A stretch of 64,000 nt of DNA from Megachile rotundata (lineage: Eukaryota > Arthropoda > Insecta > Hymenoptera > Megachilidae), in contig NW_027473716.1 of assembly GCF_050947335.1 (NCBI RefSeq), positions 1 to 64,000 on the forward strand. Reading direction: 5' to 3'. Below the pieces are notes generated by a model that ran no database searches, was not told the DNA's origin, and was given only the letters and a program-made list of their open reading frames with translations. The position numbers and the translations under genes were made by a program. Shown one piece after another: positions 13,284 through 27,501 of the stretch; the stretch's first letter is position 1, and each line of letters starts with the position of its first letter.

Positions 13284-16200
13284 ATAGTAAATGTCGTTCT
13301 ATCGATCATATAAGCATAATATGGGTAATAATATGAGTAGGATTGATAACAATAAGAGTAATGAGTACAGTAATTGTAGTTCTATCGCTCATATAAGCAT
13401 AATATGGGTAATAAAATGAGTTGGATTGATAATAATAAGAGTAATGAGTATAGTAATTGTCGTGCTATTGCTCATATAAGCATAATATGTCTAATAATAT
13501 GAGTTAGATTGATAATAATAAGAGTAATGAGTATAGTAATTGTCGTTCTATCGATCATATAAGCATAATATGGGTAATAAAATGAGTTGGATTGATAATA
13601 CTAAGAGTAATGAGTATAGTAATTGTCGTTCTATCGATCATTAAAGCATAATATGGCTAATAATATGAGTTAGATTGATAATAATACGAGTAATAAGTAT
13701 AGTAATTGTCGTTCTATCGATCATATAAGCATAATATGGGTAATAAAATGAGTTGGATTGATAATACTAAGAGTAATGAGTATAGTAATTGTCGTTCTAT
13801 CGATCATATAAGCATAATATGGCTAATAATATGAGTTAGAGTGATAATACTAAGAGTAGTGAGTGTAGTAATTCTCATTCTATCGATCATATAAGCATAA
13901 TATGGCTAATAATATGTGTTAGATTGATAATAATAAGAGTAATGAGTTTAGTGATTGTCGTTCTATCGATCAAATTTGCATAATGTGGTTAATAATATGA
14001 GTTAGATTGATAACAGTGAGTGTAATAAGTATAGTAATTGTCGTCCTGTCAATCATATAAGCATAATATGACTAATAATATGTGTTAAATTGATAATAAT
14101 AAGAGTAATAGGTACAGTAATTGTCGTTCTATCGATCATTTAAGCATAATATGGCTAATAATATGAGTTAGAGTGATAATACTAAGAGTAGTGAGAATAG
14201 TAATTCTCATTCTATCGATCATATAAGCATAATATGGCTAATAATATGAGTTAGATTGATAATAATAAGAGTAATAAGTATAGTAATTGTCGTTCTATCG
14301 ATCATTTAAGCATAATATGGGTAATAATATGAGTTAGATTGATAACAATAAGAGTAATGAGTATAGTAATTGTAGTTCTATCGATCATATCTGCATAATA
14401 TGGCTAATAATATGAGTTAGAGTGATAATACTAAGAGTAGTGAGTATAGTAATTCTCGTTCTATCGATCATATAAGCATAATATGGCTAATAATATGAGT
14501 TAGATTGATAACAATAAGAGTAATGAGTATAGTAATTGTAGTTCTATCGATCATATCTGCATAATATGGTTAATAATATGAGTTAGATTGATAATAATAA
14601 GAGTAATAAGTATAGTAGTTGTAGTTCAATTGCTCATATAAGCATAATATGGCTAATAATATGAGTTAGATTGATAATACTAAGAGTAGTGAGTATAGTA
14701 ATTCTCGTTCTATCGATCATATAAGCATAATATGGCTAATAATATGAGTTAGATTGATAACAATAAGAGTAATAAGTATAGTAATTGTCGTTCTATCGAT
14801 CATATAAGCATAATATGGCTAATAATATGAGTTAGAGTGATAATACTAAGAGTAGTGAGAATAGTAATTCTCATTCTATCGATCATATAAGCATAATATG
14901 GCTAATAATATGAGTTAGATTGATAATAATAAGAGTAATAAGTATAGTAATTGTCGTTCTATCGATCATTTAAGCATAATATGGGTAATAATATGAGTTA
15001 GATTGATAACAATAAGAGTAATGAGTACAGTAATTGTAGTTCTATCGCACATATAAGCATAATATGGCTAATGATATGAGTTAGATTGATAACAATAAGA
15101 GTAATAAGTATAGTAATTGTCGTTCTATCGATCATATAAGCATAATATGGCTAATAATATGAGTTAGAGTGATAATACTAAGAGTAGTGAGTATAGTAAT
15201 TCTCATTCTATCGATCATATAAGCATAATATGGCTAATAATATGAGTTAGATTGATAATAATAAGAGTAATAAGTATAGTAATTCTCGTTCTATCGATCA
15301 TATAAGCATAATATGGCTAAAAATATGAGTTAGATTGATAACAATAAGAGTAATAAGTATAGTAATTGTCGTTCTATCGATCATATAAGCATAATATGGC
15401 TAATAATATGAGTTAGAGTGATAATACTAACAGTAGTGAGTATAGTAATTCTCATTCTATCGATCATATAAGCATAATATGGCTAATAATATGAGTTACA
15501 TTGATAATAATAAGAGTAATGGGTATAGTAATTGTAGTTCTATCGATCATATCTGCATAATATGGTTAATAATATGAGTTAGATTCATAATAATAAGATT
15601 AATAAGTATAGTAATTGTCGTTCTATCGATCATATAAGCATAATATGGCTAATAATATAAGTTAGGTTGATAATAATAAGAGTAATAAGTATAGTGACTG
15701 TCGTTCTATCGATCAAATTTGCATAATATGGTTAATAATATGAGTTAGTTTGATAATAATAAGAGTAATAAGTATAGTAAATGTCGTTCTATCGATCATA
15801 TAAGCATAATATGGGTAATAATATGAGTTAGATTGATAACAATAAGAGTAATGAGTACAGTAATTGTAGTTCTATCGCACATATAAGCATAATATGGGTA
15901 ATAAAATGAGTTGGATTGATAATAATAAGAGTAATGAGTATAGTAATTGTCGTGCTATTGCTCATATAAGCATAATATGTCTAACAATATGAATTAGATT
16001 GATAATAATAAGAGTAATAAGTATAGTAATTGTCGTTCTATCGATCATTTAAGCATAATATGGCTAATAATATGAGTTAGGTTGATAATAATAAGAGTAA
16101 TAAGTATAGTGATTGTCGTTCTATCGATCAAATTTGCATAATATGGTTAATAATATGAGTTAGATTGATAACAGTGAGTGTAATAAGTATAGTAGTTGTC

Positions 16201-19200
16201 GTTCTATCGATCATATTAGCATAATATGGTTAATAATATGAGTTAGATTGATTATAATAAGAGTAATAAGTATAGTAATTGTCGTACTATCGATCATATC
16301 TGCATAATATGGTTAATAATATGAGTTAGATTCATAATAATAAGAGTAATAAGTATAGTAATTGTCGTTCTATTGCTCATATAAGCATAATATGTCTAAT
16401 AATATGAGTTAGATTGATAATAATAAGAGTAATGAGTATAGTAATTGTCGTTCTATCGATCATATAAGCATAATATGGGTAATAAAATGAGTTGGATTGA
16501 TAATAATAAGAGTAATGAGTATAGTAATTGTCGTTCTATCGATCATTTAAGCATAATATGGCTAATAATATGAGTTAGATTGATAATAATAACAGTAATA
16601 AGTATAGTAATTGTCGGGCTATCGATAATATAAGCATAATATGGCTAACAATATGAGTTAGATTAATAATACTAAGAGTAGTGACTATAGTAATTCTCGT
16701 TCTATCGATCATATAAGCATAATATGGCTAATAATATGAGTTAGATTGATAATAATAAGAGTAATAAGTATAGTAATTGTCATTCTATCGATCATGTAAG
16801 CGTAATATGGCTAACAATATGAGTTAGATTGATAATAATAAGAGTAATAAGTATAGTAATTGTCGTTCTATCGATCATTTAAGCATAATATGGCTAATAA
16901 TATGAGTTAGATTGATAATAATACGAGTAATGAGTTTAGTGATTGTCGTTCTATCGATCAAATTTGCATAATATGGTTAATAATATGAGTTAGATTGATA
17001 ACAGTGAGTGTAATAAGTATAGTAATTGTCGTCCTGTCAATCATATAAGCATAATATGGCTAATAATATGAGTTAAATTGATAATAATAAGAGTAATAGG
17101 TACAGTAATTGTCGTTTTATCGATCATTTAAGCATAATATGGCTAATAATATGAGTTAGGTTGATAATACTAAGAGTAGTGAGTATAGTAATTCTCGTTC
17201 TATCGATCATATAAGCATAATATGGCTAACAATATGAGTTAGATTGATAATAATAACAGTAATAAGTATAGTAATTGTCGTTCTATCGGTATTGTAAGCA
17301 TAATATGGCTAATAATATGAGTTAGATTGATAATAATACGAGTAATAAGTATAGTAATTGTCGTTCTATCGATCATTTAAGCATAATATGGCTAATAATA
17401 TGAGTTAGGTTGATAATAATAAGAGTAATAAGTATAGTGATTGTCGTTCTATCGATCAAATTTGCATAATATGGTTAATAATATGAGTTAGATTGATAAC
17501 AGTGAGTGTAATAAATATAGTAGTTGTCGTTCTGTCGATCATATAAGCATAATATGGCTAATAATATGAGTTAGGCTGATAATAATAAGTGTAATAGGTA
17601 TAGTAAATGTCGTGCTATCGATCATATCTGCATAATATGGTTAATAATATGAGTTAGATTGATAATAGCAAGTGTAATAAGTATAGTAAATGTCGTGCTA
17701 TCGATCATATCTGCATGATATGGTTAATAATATGAGTTAGATTGATAATAATAACAGTAATAAGTATAGTAATTGTCGATCTATCGATAATATAAGCATA
17801 ATATGGCTAATAATATGAGTTAGATTGATAATACTAAGAGTAGTGAGTATAGTAATTCTCGTTCTATGGATCATATAAGCATAATATGGCTAATGATATG
17901 AGTTAGATTGATAACAATAAGAGTAATAAGTATAGTAATTGTCGTTCTATCGATCATATAAGCATAATATGGCTAATAATATGAGTTAGGGTGATAATAC
18001 TAAGAGTAGTGAGTATAGTAATTCTCATTCTATCGATCATATAAGCATAATATGGCTAATAATATGAGTTAGATTGATAATAATAAGAGTAATGAGTTTA
18101 GTGGCTGTCGTTCTATCGATCAAATTTGCATAATATGGTTAATAATATGAGTTAGATTGATAACAGTGAGTGTAATAAGTATAGTAATTGTCGTTCTATC
18201 GATCATATAAGCATAATATGGCTAATAATATGAGTTAGAGTGATAATACTAACAGTAGTGAGTATAGTAATTCTCATTCTATCGATCGTATAAGCATAAT
18301 ATGGCTAATAATATGAGTTACATTGATAATAATAAGAGTAATGAGTATAGTAATTGTAGTTCTATCGATCATATCTGCATAATATGGTTAATAATATGAG
18401 TTAGATTCATAATAATAAGAGTAATAAGTATAGTAATTGTCGTTCTATCGATCATATAAGCATAATATGGCTAATAATATAAGTTAGGTTGATAATAATA
18501 AGAGTAATAAGTATAGTGACTGTCGTTCTATCGATCAAATTTGCATAATATGGTTAATAATATGGGTTAGGTTGATAATAATAAGAGTAATAAGTATAGT
18601 AAATGTCGTGCTATCGATCATATCTGCCTAATATGGCTAATAATATGAGTTAGATTGATAATAATAAGAGTAATAAGTGTAGTAATTGTGGTTCTATCGA
18701 TCATATAAGCATAATATGGCTAATAATATAAGTTAGATTGATAATAGTAAGAGTAATGAGTATAGTAATTGTAGTTCTATCGATCATTTAAGCATAATAT
18801 GGCTAACAATATGAGTTAGATTGATAATAATAACAGTAATAAGTATAGTAATTGTCGTTCTATCGGTATTATAAGCATAATATGGCTAATAATATGAGTT
18901 AGATTGATAATAATACGAGTAATAAGTATAGTAATTGTCGTTCTATCGATCATTTAAGCATAATATGGCTAATAATATGAGTTAGGTTGATAATAATAAG
19001 AGTAATAAGTATAGTGATTGTCGTTCTATCGATCAAATTTGCATAATATGGTTAATAATATGAGTTAGATTGATAACAGTGAGTGTAATAAATATAGTAG
19101 TTGTCGTTCTGTCGATCATATAAGCATAATATGGCTAATAATATGAGTTAGGCTGATAATAATAAGTGTAATAGGTATAGTAAATGTCGTGCTATCGATC

Positions 19201-20940
19201 ATATCTGCATAATATGGTTAATAATATGAGTTAGATTGATAATAGCAAGTGTAATAAGTATAGTAAATGTCGTGCTATCGATCATATCTGCATAATATGG
19301 TTAATAATATGAGTTAGATTGATAATAGTAAGAGTAATGTGTATAGTAATTATCGTTCTATCGGTCATAAAAGCATAATATGGCTAATAATATGAGTTAT
19401 ATTTATAATAATAAGAGTAATAAGTATAGTAATTGTCGTTCTATCGATCATATAAGCGTAATATGGCTAACAATATGAGTTAGATTGATAACAATAAGAG
19501 TAATAAGTATAGTAATTGTCGTTCTATCGATCATATAAGCATAATATGGCTAATAATATAAGTTAGATTGATAATAGCAAGTGTAATAAGTATAGTAAAT
19601 GTCGTTCTATCGATCATATAAGCATAATATGGGTAATAATATGAGTTAGATTGATAACAATAAGAGTAATGAGTACAGTAATTGTAGTTCTATCGCTCAT
19701 ATAAGCATAATATGGGTAATAAAATGAGTTGGATTGATAATAATAAGAGTAATGAGTATAGTAATTGTCGTGCTATTGCTCATATAAGCATAATATGTCT
19801 AATAATATGAGTTAGATTGATAATAATAAGAGTAATGAGTATAGTAATTGTCGTTCTATCGATCATATAAGCATAATATGGCTAATAATATGAGTTAGAT
19901 TGATAACAATAAGAGTAATAAGTATAGTAATTGTCGTTCTATCGATCATATAAGCATAATATGGCTAATAATATGAGTTAGAGTGATAATACTAAGAGTA
20001 GTGAGTATAGTAATTCTCATTCTATCGATCATATAAGCATAATATGCCTAATAATATGAGTTAGATTGATAATAATAAGAGTAATGAGTATAGTAATTGT
20101 AGTTCTATCGATCATTTAAGCATAATATGGCTAATAATATGAGTTAGATTGATAATAATAACAGTAATAAGTATAGTAATTGTCGTTCTATCGGTATTAT
20201 AAGCATAATATGGCTAATAATATGAGTTAGATTGATAATAATACGAGTAATAAGTATAGTAATTGTCGTTCTATCGATCATTTAAGCATAATATGGCGAA
20301 TAATATGAGTTAGGTTGATAATAATAAGAGTAATAAGTATAGTGATTGTCGTTCTATCGATCAAATTTGCATAATATGGTTAATAATATGAGTTAGATTG
20401 ATAACAGTGAGTGTAATAAATACAGTAGTTGTCGTTCTGTCGATCATATAAGCATAATATGGCTAATAATATGAGTTAGGCTGATAATAATAAGAGTAAT
20501 AGGTATAGTAAATGTCGTGCTATCGATCATATCTGCATAATATGGTTAATAATATGAGTTAGATTGATAATAGCAAGTGTAATAAGTATAGTAAATGTCG
20601 TGCTATCGATCATATCTGCATAATATGGTTAATAATATGAGTTAGATTGATAATAGTAAGAGTAATGTGTATAGTAATTGTCGTTCTATCGATCATATAA
20701 GCATAATATGGCTAATAATATGAGTTATATTTATAATAATAAGAGTAATAAGTATAGTAATTGTCGTTCTATCGATATTATAAGCATAATATGGCTAATA
20801 ATATGAGTTAGATTGATAATAATAAGAGTAGTAAGTGTAGTAAATGTCGTGCTATCGATCATATCTGCATAATATGGTTAATAATATGAATTAGATTGAT
20901 AATAGTAAGAGTAATGTGTATAGCAATTGTCGTTCTATCG

Positions 20941-23900
20941 ATCATATAAGCATAATATGGCTAATAATATGAGTTAGATTGATAATAATAAGAGTAATAA
21001 GTATAGTAATTGTCATTCTATCGATCATGTAAGCGTAATATGGCTAACAATATGAGTTAGATTGGTAATAATAAGAGTAATACGTATAGTAATTGTCGTT
21101 CTATCGATCATTTAAGCATAATATGGCTAATAATATGAGTTAGGTTGATAATAATAAGAGTAATAAGTATAGTGATTGTCGTTCTATCGATCAAATTTGC
21201 ATAATATGGTTAATAATATGAGTTAGATTGATAACAGTGAGTGTAATAAGTATAGTAGTTGTCGTTCTATCGATCATATTAGCATAATATGGTTAATAAT
21301 ATGAGTTAGATCGATTATAATAAGAGTAATAAGTATTGTAATTGTCGTACTATCGATCATATCTGCATAATATGGTTAATAATATGAGTTAGATTCATAA
21401 TAATAAGAGTAATAAGTATAGTAATTGTCGTTCTATTGCTCATATAAGCATAATATGTCTAATAATATGAATTAGATTGATAATAATAAGAGTAATGAGT
21501 ATAGTAATTGTCGTTCTATCGATCATATAAGCATAATATGGGTAATAAAATGAGTTGGATTGATAATAATAAGAGAAATGAGTATAGTAATTGTCGTTCT
21601 ATCGATCATTTAAGCATAATATGGCTAATAATATGAGTTAGATTGATAATAATAACAGTAATAAGTATAGTAATTGTCGTTCTATCGATATTATAAGCAT
21701 AATATTGTTAATAATATGAGTTGGATTGATAATAATAACAGTAATAAGTATAGTAATTGTCGGTCTATCGATAATATAAGCATAATATGGCTAATAATAT
21801 GAGTTAGATTAATAATACTAAGAGTAGTGAGTATAGTAATTCTCGTTCTATCGATCATATAAGCATAATATGGCTAATAATATGAGTTAGATTGATAACA
21901 ATAAGAGTAATAAGTATAGTAATTGTCGTTCTATCGATCATATAAGCATAATATGGCTAATAATATGAGTTAGAGTGATAATACTAAGAGTAGTGAGTAT
22001 AGTAATTCTCATTCTATCGATCATATAAGCATAATATGGCTAATAATATGAGTTAGATTGATAATAATAAGAGCAATGAGTATAGTAATTGTAGTTCTAT
22101 CGATCATTTAAGCATAATATGGCTAATAATATGAGTTAGATTGATAATAATAACAGTAATAAGTATAGTAATTGTCGTTCTATCGATATTATAAGCATAA
22201 TATTGTTAATAATATGAGTTAGATTGATAATAATACGAGTAATAAGTATAGTAATTGTCGTTCTATCGATCATTTAAGCATAATATGGCTAATAATATGA
22301 GTTAGGTTGATAATAATAAGACTAATATGTATAGTGATTGTCGTTCTATCGATCATATAAGCATAATATGGCTAATAATATGAGTTAGATTGATAATAAT
22401 AAGAGTAATAAGTATAGTAATTGTCATTCTATCGATCATGTAAGCGTAATATGGCTAACAATATGAGTTAGATTGATAATAATAAGAGTAATAAGTATAG
22501 TAATTGTCGTTCTATCGATCATTTAAGCATAATATGGCTAATAATATGAGTTAGGTTGATAATAATAAGAGTAATAAGTATAGTGATTGTCGTTCTATCG
22601 ATCAAATTTGCATAATATGGTTAATAATATGAGTTAGATTGATAACAGTGAGTGTAATAAGTATAGTAGTTGTCGTTCTATCGATCATATTAGCATAATA
22701 TGGTTAATAATATGAGTTAGATCGATTATAATAAGAGTAATAAGTATTGTAATTGTCGTACTATCGATCATATCTGCATAATATGGTTAATAATATGAGT
22801 TAGATTCATAATAATAAGAGTAATAAGTATAGTAATTGTCGTTCTATTGCTCATATAAGCATAATATGTCTAATAATATGAATTAGATTGATAATAATAA
22901 GAGTAATGAGTATAGTAATTGTCGTTCTATCGATCATATAAGCATAATATGGGTAATAAAATGAGTTGGATTGATAATAATAAGAGAAATGAGTATAGTA
23001 ATTTTCGTTCTATCGATCATTTAAGCATAATATGGCTAATAATATGAGTTAGATTGATAATAATAACAGTAATAAGTATAGTAATTGTCGTTCTATCGAT
23101 ATTATAAGCATAATATTGTTAATAATATGAGTTAGATTGATAATAATAACAGTAATAAGTATAGTAATTGTCGGTCTATCGATAATATAAGCATAATATG
23201 GCTAATAATATGAGTTAGATTAATAATACTAAGAGTAGTGAGTATAGTAATTCTCGTTCTATCGATCATATAAGCATAATATGGCTAATAATATGAGTTA
23301 GATTGATAACAATAAGAGTAATAAGTATAGTAATTGTCGTTCTATCGATCATATAAGCATAATATGGCTAATAATATGAGTTAGAGTGATAATACTAAGA
23401 GTAGTGAGTATAGTAATTCTCATTCTATCGATCATATAAGCATAATATGGCTAATAATATGAGTTAGATTGATAATAATAAGAGCAATGAGTATAGTAAT
23501 TGTAGTTCTATCGATCATTTAAGCATAATATGGCTAATAATATGAGTTAGATTGATAATAATAACAGTAATAAGTATAGTAATTGTCGTTCTATCGATAT
23601 TATAAGCATAATATTGTTAATAATATGAGTTAGATTGATAATAATACGAGTAATAAGTATAGTAATTGTCGTTCTATCGATCATTTAAGCATAATATGGC
23701 TAATAATATGAGTTAGGTTGATAATAATAAGACTAATATGTATAGTGATTGTCGTTCTATCGATCATATAAGCATAATATGGCTAATAATATGAGTTAGA
23801 TTGATAATAATAAGAGTAATAAGTATAGTAATTGTCATTCTATCGATCATGTAAGCGTAATATGGCTAACAATATGAGTTAGATTGATAATAATAAGAGT

Positions 23901-26900
23901 AATAAGTATAGTAATTGTCGTTCTATCGATCATTTAAGCATAATATGGCTAATAATATGAGTTAGGTTGATAATAATAAGAGTAATAAGTATAGTGATTG
24001 TCGTTCTATCGATCAAATTTGCATAATATGGTTAATAATATGAGTTAGATTGATAACAGTGAGTGTAATAAGTATAGTAGTTGTCGTTCTATCGATCATA
24101 TTAGCATAATATGGTTAATAATATGAGTTAGATCGATTATAATAAGAGTAATAAGTATTGTAATTGTCGTACTATCGATCATATCTGCATAATATGGTTA
24201 ATAATATGAGTTAGATTCATAATAATAAGAGTAATAAGTATAGTAATTGTCGTTCTATTGCTCATATAAGCATAATATGTCTAATAATATGAATTAGATT
24301 GATAATAATAAGAGTAATGAGTATAGTAATTGTCGTTCTATCGATCATATAAGCATAATATGGGTAATAAAATGAGTTGGATTGATAATAATAAGAGAAA
24401 TGAGTATAGTAATTTTCGTTCTATCGATCATTTAAGCATAATATGGCTAATAATATGAGTTAGATTGATAATAATAACAGTAATAAGTATAGTAATTGTC
24501 GTTCTATCGATATTATAAGCATAATATTGTTAATAATATGAGTTAGATTGATAATAATACGAGTAATAAGTATAGTAATTGTCGTTCTATCGATCATTTA
24601 AGCATAATATGGCTAATAATATGAGTTAGGTTGATAATAATAAGACTAATATGTATAGTGATTGTCGTTCTATCGATCATATAAGCATAATATGGCTAAT
24701 AATATGAGTTAGATTGATAATAATAAGAGTAATAAGTATAGTAATTGTCATTCTATCGATCATGTAAGCGTAATATGGCTAACAATATGAGTTAGATTGA
24801 TAATAATAAGAGTAATAAGTATAGTAATTGTCGTTCTATCGATCATTTAAGCATAATATGGCTAATAATATGAGTTAGGTTGATAATAATAAGAGTAATA
24901 AGTATAGTGATTGTCGTTCTATCGATCAAATTTGCATAATATGGTTAATAATATGAGTTAGATTGATAACAGTGAGTGTAATAAGTATAGTAGTTGTCGT
25001 TCTATCGATCATATTAGCATAATATGGTTAATAATATGAGTTAGATCGATTATAATAAGAGTAATAAGTATTGTAATTGTCGTACTATCGATCATATCTG
25101 CATAATATGGTTAATAATATGAGTTAGATTCATAATAATAAGAGTAATAAGTATAGTAATTGTCGTTCTATTGCTCATATAAGCATAATATGTCTAATAA
25201 TATGAATTAGATTGATAATAATAAGAGTAATGAGTATAGTAATTGTCGTTCTATCGATCATATAAGCATAATATGGGTAATAAAATGAGTTGGATTGATA
25301 ATAATAAGAGAAATGAGTATAGTAATTTTCGTTCTATCGATCATTTAAGCATAATATGGCTAATAATATGAGTTAGATTGATAATAATAACAGTAATAAG
25401 TATAGTAATTGTCGTTCTATCGATATTATAAGCATAATATTGTTAATAATATGAGTTAGATTGATAATAATAACAGTAATAAGTATAGTAATTGTCGGCC
25501 TATCGATAATATAAGCATAATATGGCTAATAATATGAGTTAGATTAATAATACTAAGAGTAGTGAGTATAGTAATTCTCGTTCTATCGATCATATAAGCA
25601 TAATATGGCTAATAATATGAGTTAGATTGATAACAATAAGAGTAATAAGTATAGTAATTGTCGTTCTATCGATCATATAAGCATAATATGGCTAATAATA
25701 TGAGTTAGAGTGATAATACTAAGAGTAGTGAGTATAGTAATTCTCATTCTATCGATCATATAAGCATAATATGGCTAATAATATGAGTTAGATTGATAAT
25801 AATAAGAGCAATGAGTATAGTAATTGTAGTTCTATCGATCATTTAAGCATAATATGGCTAATAATATGAGTTAGATTGATAATAATAACAGTAATAAGTA
25901 TAGTAATTGTCGTTCTATCGATATTATAAGCATAATATTGTTAATAATATGAGTTAGATTGATAATAATACGAGTAATAAGTATAGTAATTGTCGTTCTA
26001 TCGATCATTTAAGCATAATATGGCTAATAATATGAGTTAGGTTGATAATAATAAGACTAATATGTATAGTGATTGTCGTTCTATCGATCATATAAGCATA
26101 ATATGGCTAATAATATGAGTTAGATTGATAATAATAAGAGTAATAAGTATAGTAATTGTCATTCTATCGATCATGTAAGCGTAATATGGCTAACAATATG
26201 AGTTAGATTGATAATAATAAGAGTAATAAGTATAGTAATTGTCGTTCTATCGATCATTTAAGCATAATATGGCTAATAATATGAGTTAGGTTGATAATAA
26301 TAAGAGTAATAAGTATAGTGATTGTCGTTCTATCGATCAAATTTGCATAATATGGTTAATAATATGAGTTAGATTGATAACAGTGAGTGTAATAAGTATA
26401 GTAGTTGTCGTTCTATCGATCATATTAGCATAATATGGTTAATAATATGAGTTAGATCGATTATAATAAGAGTAATAAGTATTGTAATTGTCGTACTATC
26501 GATCATATCTGCATAATATGGTTAATAATATGAGTTAGATTCATAATAATAAGAGTAATAAGTATAGTAATTGTCGTTCTATTGCTCATATAAGCATAAT
26601 ATGTCTAATAATATGAATTAGATTGATAATAATAAGAGTAATGAGTATAGTAATTGTCGTTCTATCGATCATATAAGCATAATATGGGTAATAAAATGAG
26701 TTGGATTGATAATAATAAGAGAAATGAGTATAGTAATTTTCGTTCTATCGATCATTTAAGCATAATATGGCTAATAATATGAGTTAGATTGATAATAATA
26801 ACAGTAATAAGTATAGTAATTGTCGTTCTATCGATATTATAAGCATAATATTGTTAATAATATGAGTTAGATTGATAATAATAACAGTAATAAGTATAGT

Positions 26901-27501
26901 AATTGTCGGTCTATCGATAATATAAGCATAATATGGCTAATAATATGAGTTAGATTAATAATACTAAGAGTAGTGAGTATAGTAATTCTCGTTCTATCGA
27001 TCATATAAGCATAATATGGCTAATAATATGAGTTAGATTGATAACAATAAGAGTAATAAGTATAGTAATTGTCGTTCTATCGATCATATAAGCATAATAT
27101 GGCTAATAATATGAGTTAGAGTGATAATACTAAGAGTAGTGAGTATAGTAATTCTCATTCTATCGATCATATAAGCATAATATGGCTAATAATATGAGTT
27201 AGATTGATAATAATAAGAGCAATGAGTATAGTAATTGTAGTTCTATCGATCATTTAAGCATAATATGGCTAATAATATGAGTTAGATTGATAATAATAAC
27301 AGTAATAAGTATAGTAATTGTCGTTCTATCGATATTATAAGCATAATATTGTTAATAATATGAGTTAGATTGATAATAATACGAGTAATAAGTATAGTAA
27401 TTGTCGTTCTATCGATCATTTAAGCATAATATGGCTAATAATATGAGTTAGGTTGATAATAATAAGACTAATATGTATAGTGATTGTCGTTCTATCGATC
27501 A
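20941..27501 (+). repeat. 17-monomer HOR amplified to 4.65 tandem copies
   Basis: The same 1411-bp unit as in block P is amplified here. TAGATCGATT occurs at 21307, 22718, 24129, 25042 and 26453. The spacings are 1411, 1411, 913 and 1411, so one copy is an 11-monomer version that has lost six units around 24.55 kb (the AACAGTAATAAG...GTCGGTC monomers through the GAGCAATGAG region are missing). The total is 79 monomers. A private mutation, ATTTTCGTTC for ATTGTCGTTC (near 23004, 24413, 25325 and 26738), marks the later copies and not the first. It therefore arose within the amplification and spread by duplication of that copy. Confidence 0.88.

Larger units (their letters stand above)
4940..16890 (+). 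repeat. superblock P, about 11.95 kb (144 monomers + 2 bp)
   Basis: This block is followed directly by a second, longer version (Q). Matching landmarks sit 11954 bp apart: GTCCTGTCAATC at 5077 and 17031, GATATGAG at 5941 and 17895, AACAGTAGTGAG near 6301 and 18255, and the TATGGGTTAGG variant near 6608. The 2 bp beyond 144 x 83 come from an inserted CG near 13218 in this block. P contains a 7-monomer segment (about 7445-7945) that Q lacks, which reduces the offset by exactly 581 to 11373. It also holds a two-copy 17-monomer repeat at 9.49-12.31 kb. Block edges are accurate only to about one monomer, because neighbouring units are so similar. Confidence 0.85.
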